64,000 nucleotides of DNA, taken from contig OX637397.1 of NCBI GenBank assembly GCA_951799425.1, positions 8,113,001 through 8,177,000 on the forward strand. Direction: 5' to 3'. This DNA is from Ilex aquifolium (taxonomy: Eukaryota > Streptophyta > Magnoliopsida > Aquifoliales > Aquifoliaceae). Shown here one piece after another: positions 63,488-64,000 of this stretch (position 1 is the first letter of the stretch; each line of letters starts with the position of its first letter). The position numbers and the translations under genes are program-made. The notes under the pieces are model-generated. The model made no database searches. It saw only the letters and a program-made list of their open reading frames with translations, and had not been told where the DNA came from.

Positions 63488-64000
63488 GCAGAGGCCAAGC
63501 TTTTGGCGACCCGCGAGATAGCCACTAAGCTGGATATATAGGCTGCCTGTTTGAGAACAGTGCAGAGGTAGGCCAAGCTTTTTTGGCGACCTGCGAGAGA
63601 GCCGCTAAGCTGGAGTTAGGCTGCCTGTTTGAAAAGAGTGCAGAGGCCAAACTTTTTTGGCGACCCGCAAGAAAGCTGTCAAGCTGGAGATAGATTGCCT
63701 GTTTGAGAACAGTGCAGAGGCCAAGCTTTTTTGGTGAACCGCGAGAGAGCCGCTAAGCTGGAGTTAGGCTGCCTGTTTGAGAAGAGTGCAGAGGCCAAAC
63801 TTTTTTGGCGACCCGCGAGAAAGCCGCCAAGCTGGAGATAGACTGCCTGTTTGAGAACAGTGCAGAGGCCAAGCTTTTTTGGTGAACCGCGAGAGAGCTG
63901 CTAAGCTGGAAATAGGCTGCCTGTTTGAGAACAGTGCAGAGGCCAAGCTTTTTTGGCGACCCGCAAGAGAGCCGCTAAGCTGGAGTTAGGCTGTCTGTTT
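63488..64000. repeat. 74-bp tandem repeat with 148-bp higher-order period
   Basis: Units begin GCAGAGGCCAA at 63488, 63562, 63640, 63714, 63788, 63862 and 63936: spacing 74, 78 (one 4-bp insertion, GAGGTAGGCC), then 74. From 63640 to 63936 alternate units share variants (AAACTTTTTTGGCGACCCGC...GGAGATAG against AAGCTTTTTTGGTGAACCGC...), giving a dimer period of 148 bp. The array continues past the window. A more diverged unit is visible at about 63400-63485. Confidence 0.95.

Larger units (their letters stand above)
62315..64000 (-). mobile_element. Non-coding 3' interior of the minus-strand LTR element (partial)
   Basis: No gag or pol domain is visible on either strand. The region is built of repeats: a ~145-bp segment in two copies (62401-62545 and about 62676-62815), a stretch rich in CTGGGCGAGC (62600-63070), and the 74-bp tandem array (63488-64000). 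Position between the expected pol and the 3' LTR, with tandem repeats, recalls the hypervariable 3' UTR of Tat/Ogre-type gypsy elements. A large non-coding LARD-type derivative is the alternative. The coding part, if any, lies beyond 64000. Confidence 0.65.

Noticed and set aside
63764-63946. 60-codon frame in the tandem array
   Set aside because: The 74-bp period shifts frame each unit, so it is not a coding repeat.

Overview
This is nuclear DNA of a flowering plant, most likely a woody eudicot. The evidence is spliced genes with GT-AG introns, AT-rich intergenic DNA, a young Ty3/gypsy element with 3-kb LTRs, several hAT-type elements, tRNA-derived SINEs, and four recognisable plant genes. 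I could not fix the species from sequence alone. There is no sign of bacterial, organellar or viral genome organisation.

Layout: 1-1.1 kb may hold the first exon of an unidentified leftward gene. A fold-back MITE follows at 1131-1676. A nearly intact minus-strand Ty3/gypsy LTR retrotransposon occupies 2621-11708, with target duplication GACTT, tRNA-iMet primer site and polypurine tract. Its LTRs are almost identical although its coding interior is decayed. 12-21 kb is an accessory zone with a nested TIR/LTR composite (14176-16261), a solo LTR (16548-17181, duplication ATAAC), SINE fragments, an LTR-like fragment and a Helitron-like repeat.

The gene-bearing part starts with BAM1, chloroplast beta-amylase (22364-25785, 4 exons, +). 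Next come a hAT element (27774-28693), a small LEA/KIN-type protein gene (29337-31515, 3 exons, +), and a C2-domain plus class-3-lipase gene resembling HIL1 (32644-51966, 18 exons, 879 aa, +). The introns of that lipase gene hold two hAT elements, a solo LTR and a 160-bp tandem duplication. A frameshifted S-protein homologue (55904-56451, +) and the complex I subunit NDUFA13/GRIM-19 (58557-61499, 3 exons, -) follow. Another minus-strand LTR element begins at 61728. Its interior runs off the window and carries a 74-bp tandem repeat with a 148-bp higher-order period.

The genes share no operon or pathway. Two are plastid-related: starch breakdown, and plastid lipid remodelling by homology. One is mitochondrial (respiratory complex I), one is a stress-type hydrophilic protein, and one is a secreted S1-family peptide. 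Exon coordinates were set by reading frame, phase continuity and splice consensus, without transcript data. The most distinctive structure is an array of 12-13 TTCCGGAA-centred palindromes in each LTR of the young gypsy element.
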